From the NCBI GenBank assembly GCA_030526455.1, contig JAUNCU010000032.1, positions 1 through 13,580 on the forward strand: 13,580 nt of DNA, in the 5' to 3' direction. Each line of letters begins with the position of its first letter. Within the stretch, counting starts at the first letter, position 1. The notes under the pieces are model-generated. The model saw only the letters and a list, made by a program, of their open reading frames with translations. It was not told the DNA's origin and did no database searches. This document shows, one piece after another, positions 12,608 to 13,580 of this stretch. The DNA is from Bacteroidales bacterium. Its GTDB lineage: Bacteria; Bacteroidota; Bacteroidia; Bacteroidales; Muribaculaceae. Both the position numbers and the translations under genes were made by a program.

Positions 12608-13580
12608 TTAACACATCTTCTTAACTAATCGGTACATCACCGTGAGTAATTTAGTGGCCCATGGCATGTGGTTTTGCGAGAAAAACACCGCCAGTCTATA
12701 ATAATATGGGAAGTTTCCCACGTGGAAAATAAGAGAATTGGGATAGCGCTGAATCACCGAGCCATAGTCGGCATAGTCGGCGCGCTTGCCGTAGAGATAA
12801 GCGAAGCCTGCCACGAAGATTTTGTTGGCCAGTATCGCGGTGCGCAACTGCGGCGACACTTCCTTTTGGGCGTAGAAGCGGTCGATGATATCCACAGCCT
12901 GCACTGCGGGGCGAACCAGCAACTCATATTTCTTAAACGTAACGGAGTTAGCGTTAGAGCGGTCGTAGATGTAGAGGCTCTTGTTGATGCACTTCACCGT
13001 TTGGCAATAGTGCAGGAGTTTGAAGCACACCGCCTTGTCTTCGAAAGCGGAGAGGTCGGCGGGGATGCTGATGTTGTGCTGCAAATAGAGCGACCGACGG
13101 AAGAGTTTGTTGCACAGGCTGTTGTGCAACTGGTTCAAGAACAGTTTCTCGATGAGCACGGGTGCCGACTCGGGGCAGTTGTGGGCGTGCTGAATGATGG
13201 AACCGTCGCGCTTGAGTTCGTCGAATCCGAAGATCACCACGTCGGGGTCGCATTGCGCAATGGCAGCCTTGAGTTGCGACACATAGTCGGGCGTCACGTA
13301 GTCGTCGGAGTCGATGTAGATCACATAGTCGCCATGCGCCTGCTTGATGCCGAGGTTGCGCGAATAGGAAACGCCCATGTTCTGCGCATTCTTGATGACG
13401 GTGAAATGCGGCTTCTTCTCGCTGCCGGCAAGCAGTGCCTCGAGGCGGGCAACGCTGTCGTCGCTCGAGCCATCGTCGATGCAAAGGATTTCCACATCTT
13501 GCAAATCTTGCCCGATGAGAGAGTTGAAGCAACGCTCAATGTACTGCGCAGCGTTATAAATCTGTATGACAATAGTGATG
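12608..13580 (-). CDS. Glycosyltransferase family 2, 5' end beyond the window
   Basis: This GT-A inverting enzyme transfers one sugar from a nucleotide donor to the lipid-linked repeat unit at the cytoplasmic face. The frame stays open to the window edge, giving 323 visible residues. The first are ITIVIQIYNAAQYIERCFNS, the usual GT2 beginning, so only a few N-terminal residues are missing. A TTG at 13504 would cut off this conserved part and is not the start. Motifs by visible residue number are CIDDGSSDDS at 33-42 (donor binding), YIDSDDYV with the metal-binding Asp-Ser-Asp at 90-92, and the base-like Glu-Asp pair at 180-181 in AFEDKAVC. The C-terminal 100 residues are an extension common in polysaccharide-cluster GT2 proteins. 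It reads directly into the Wzy-like gene and is the earliest visible gene of this operon. Confidence 0.93.
   Translation of the reverse strand, partial: ITIVIQIYNAAQYIERCFNSLIGQDLQDVEILCIDDGSSDDSVARLEALLAGSEKKPHFTVIKNAQNMGVSYSRNLGIKQAHGDYVIYIDSDDYVTPDYVSQLKAAIAQCDPDVVIFGFDELKRDGSIIQHAHNCPESAPVLIEKLFLNQLHNSLCNKLFRRSLYLQHNISIPADLSAFEDKAVCFKLLHYCQTVKCINKSLYIYDRSNANSVTFKKYELLVRPAVQAVDIIDRFYAQKEVSPQLRTAILANKIFVAGFAYLYGKRADYADYGSVIQRYPNSLIFHVGNFPYYYRLAVFFSQNHMPWATKLLTVMYRLVKKMC

Overview
This window looks like chromosomal DNA from an uncultured or gut-type member of Bacteroidales (Bacteroidetes). Several things point there: no strong Shine-Dalgarno sites; AT-rich leaders with two perfect matches to the Bacteroidetes -7 promoter element TAnnTTTG; a class III fructose-bisphosphatase of about 666 residues; an mtnN-luxS pair; a DbpA-like helicase with DEFD in motif II; and lipobox or 'AQ'-type signal peptides. 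Base composition is roughly balanced. Genus cannot be fixed by eye; Prevotella/Muribaculaceae-like is a guess.

Left part (1-3922, all minus strand). A lipoprotein gene of unknown function (3320-3922) forms its own unit and ends in a strong hairpin terminator (3264-3304). Next, reading leftwards, come two tandem paralogous exported proteins (2350-3222, 1399-2346) and a DEAD-box RNA helicase (22-1383). Gaps of 3 and 15 nt suggest one operon. The helicase stop codon lies inside an octanucleotide tandem repeat at the window edge.

Middle part (3923-7434, plus strand). A 265-nt intergenic region holds a small GC-rich patch of inverted repeats and a promoter. Three tightly packed genes follow with 9-nt gaps: mtnN (4188-4865), luxS (4875-5360) and fbp (5370-7370). 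MtnN and LuxS act in sequence, taking S-adenosylhomocysteine to S-ribosylhomocysteine and then to homocysteine plus the AI-2 precursor DPD. Fbp is the gluconeogenic fructose-1,6-bisphosphatase. An 18-bp hairpin (7393-7434) between fbp and the converging gene probably terminates both.

Right part (7438-13580, minus strand). This is the distal end of a surface polysaccharide (capsule, exopolysaccharide or O-antigen) cluster of the Wzx/Wzy type. In transcription order it has a GT2 glycosyltransferase (5' end outside the window), an EpsG/Wzy-like polymerase, a Wzx flippase, a GT4 glycosyltransferase overlapping wzx by 1 nt, a hexapeptide-repeat acyltransferase, and, after a 147-nt gap with its own predicted promoter, a WecG/TagA/CpsF (GT26) transferase. 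No initiating phosphoglycosyltransferase, export ATPase, chain-length regulator or sugar-nucleotide gene is in the window; these would be expected beyond position 13580 or elsewhere.

I found no CRISPR array, tRNA, rRNA, insertion sequence or phage gene. Most of the window is ordinary. The least explained items are the exported paralogue pair, the orphan lipoprotein and the structured patch upstream of mtnN.
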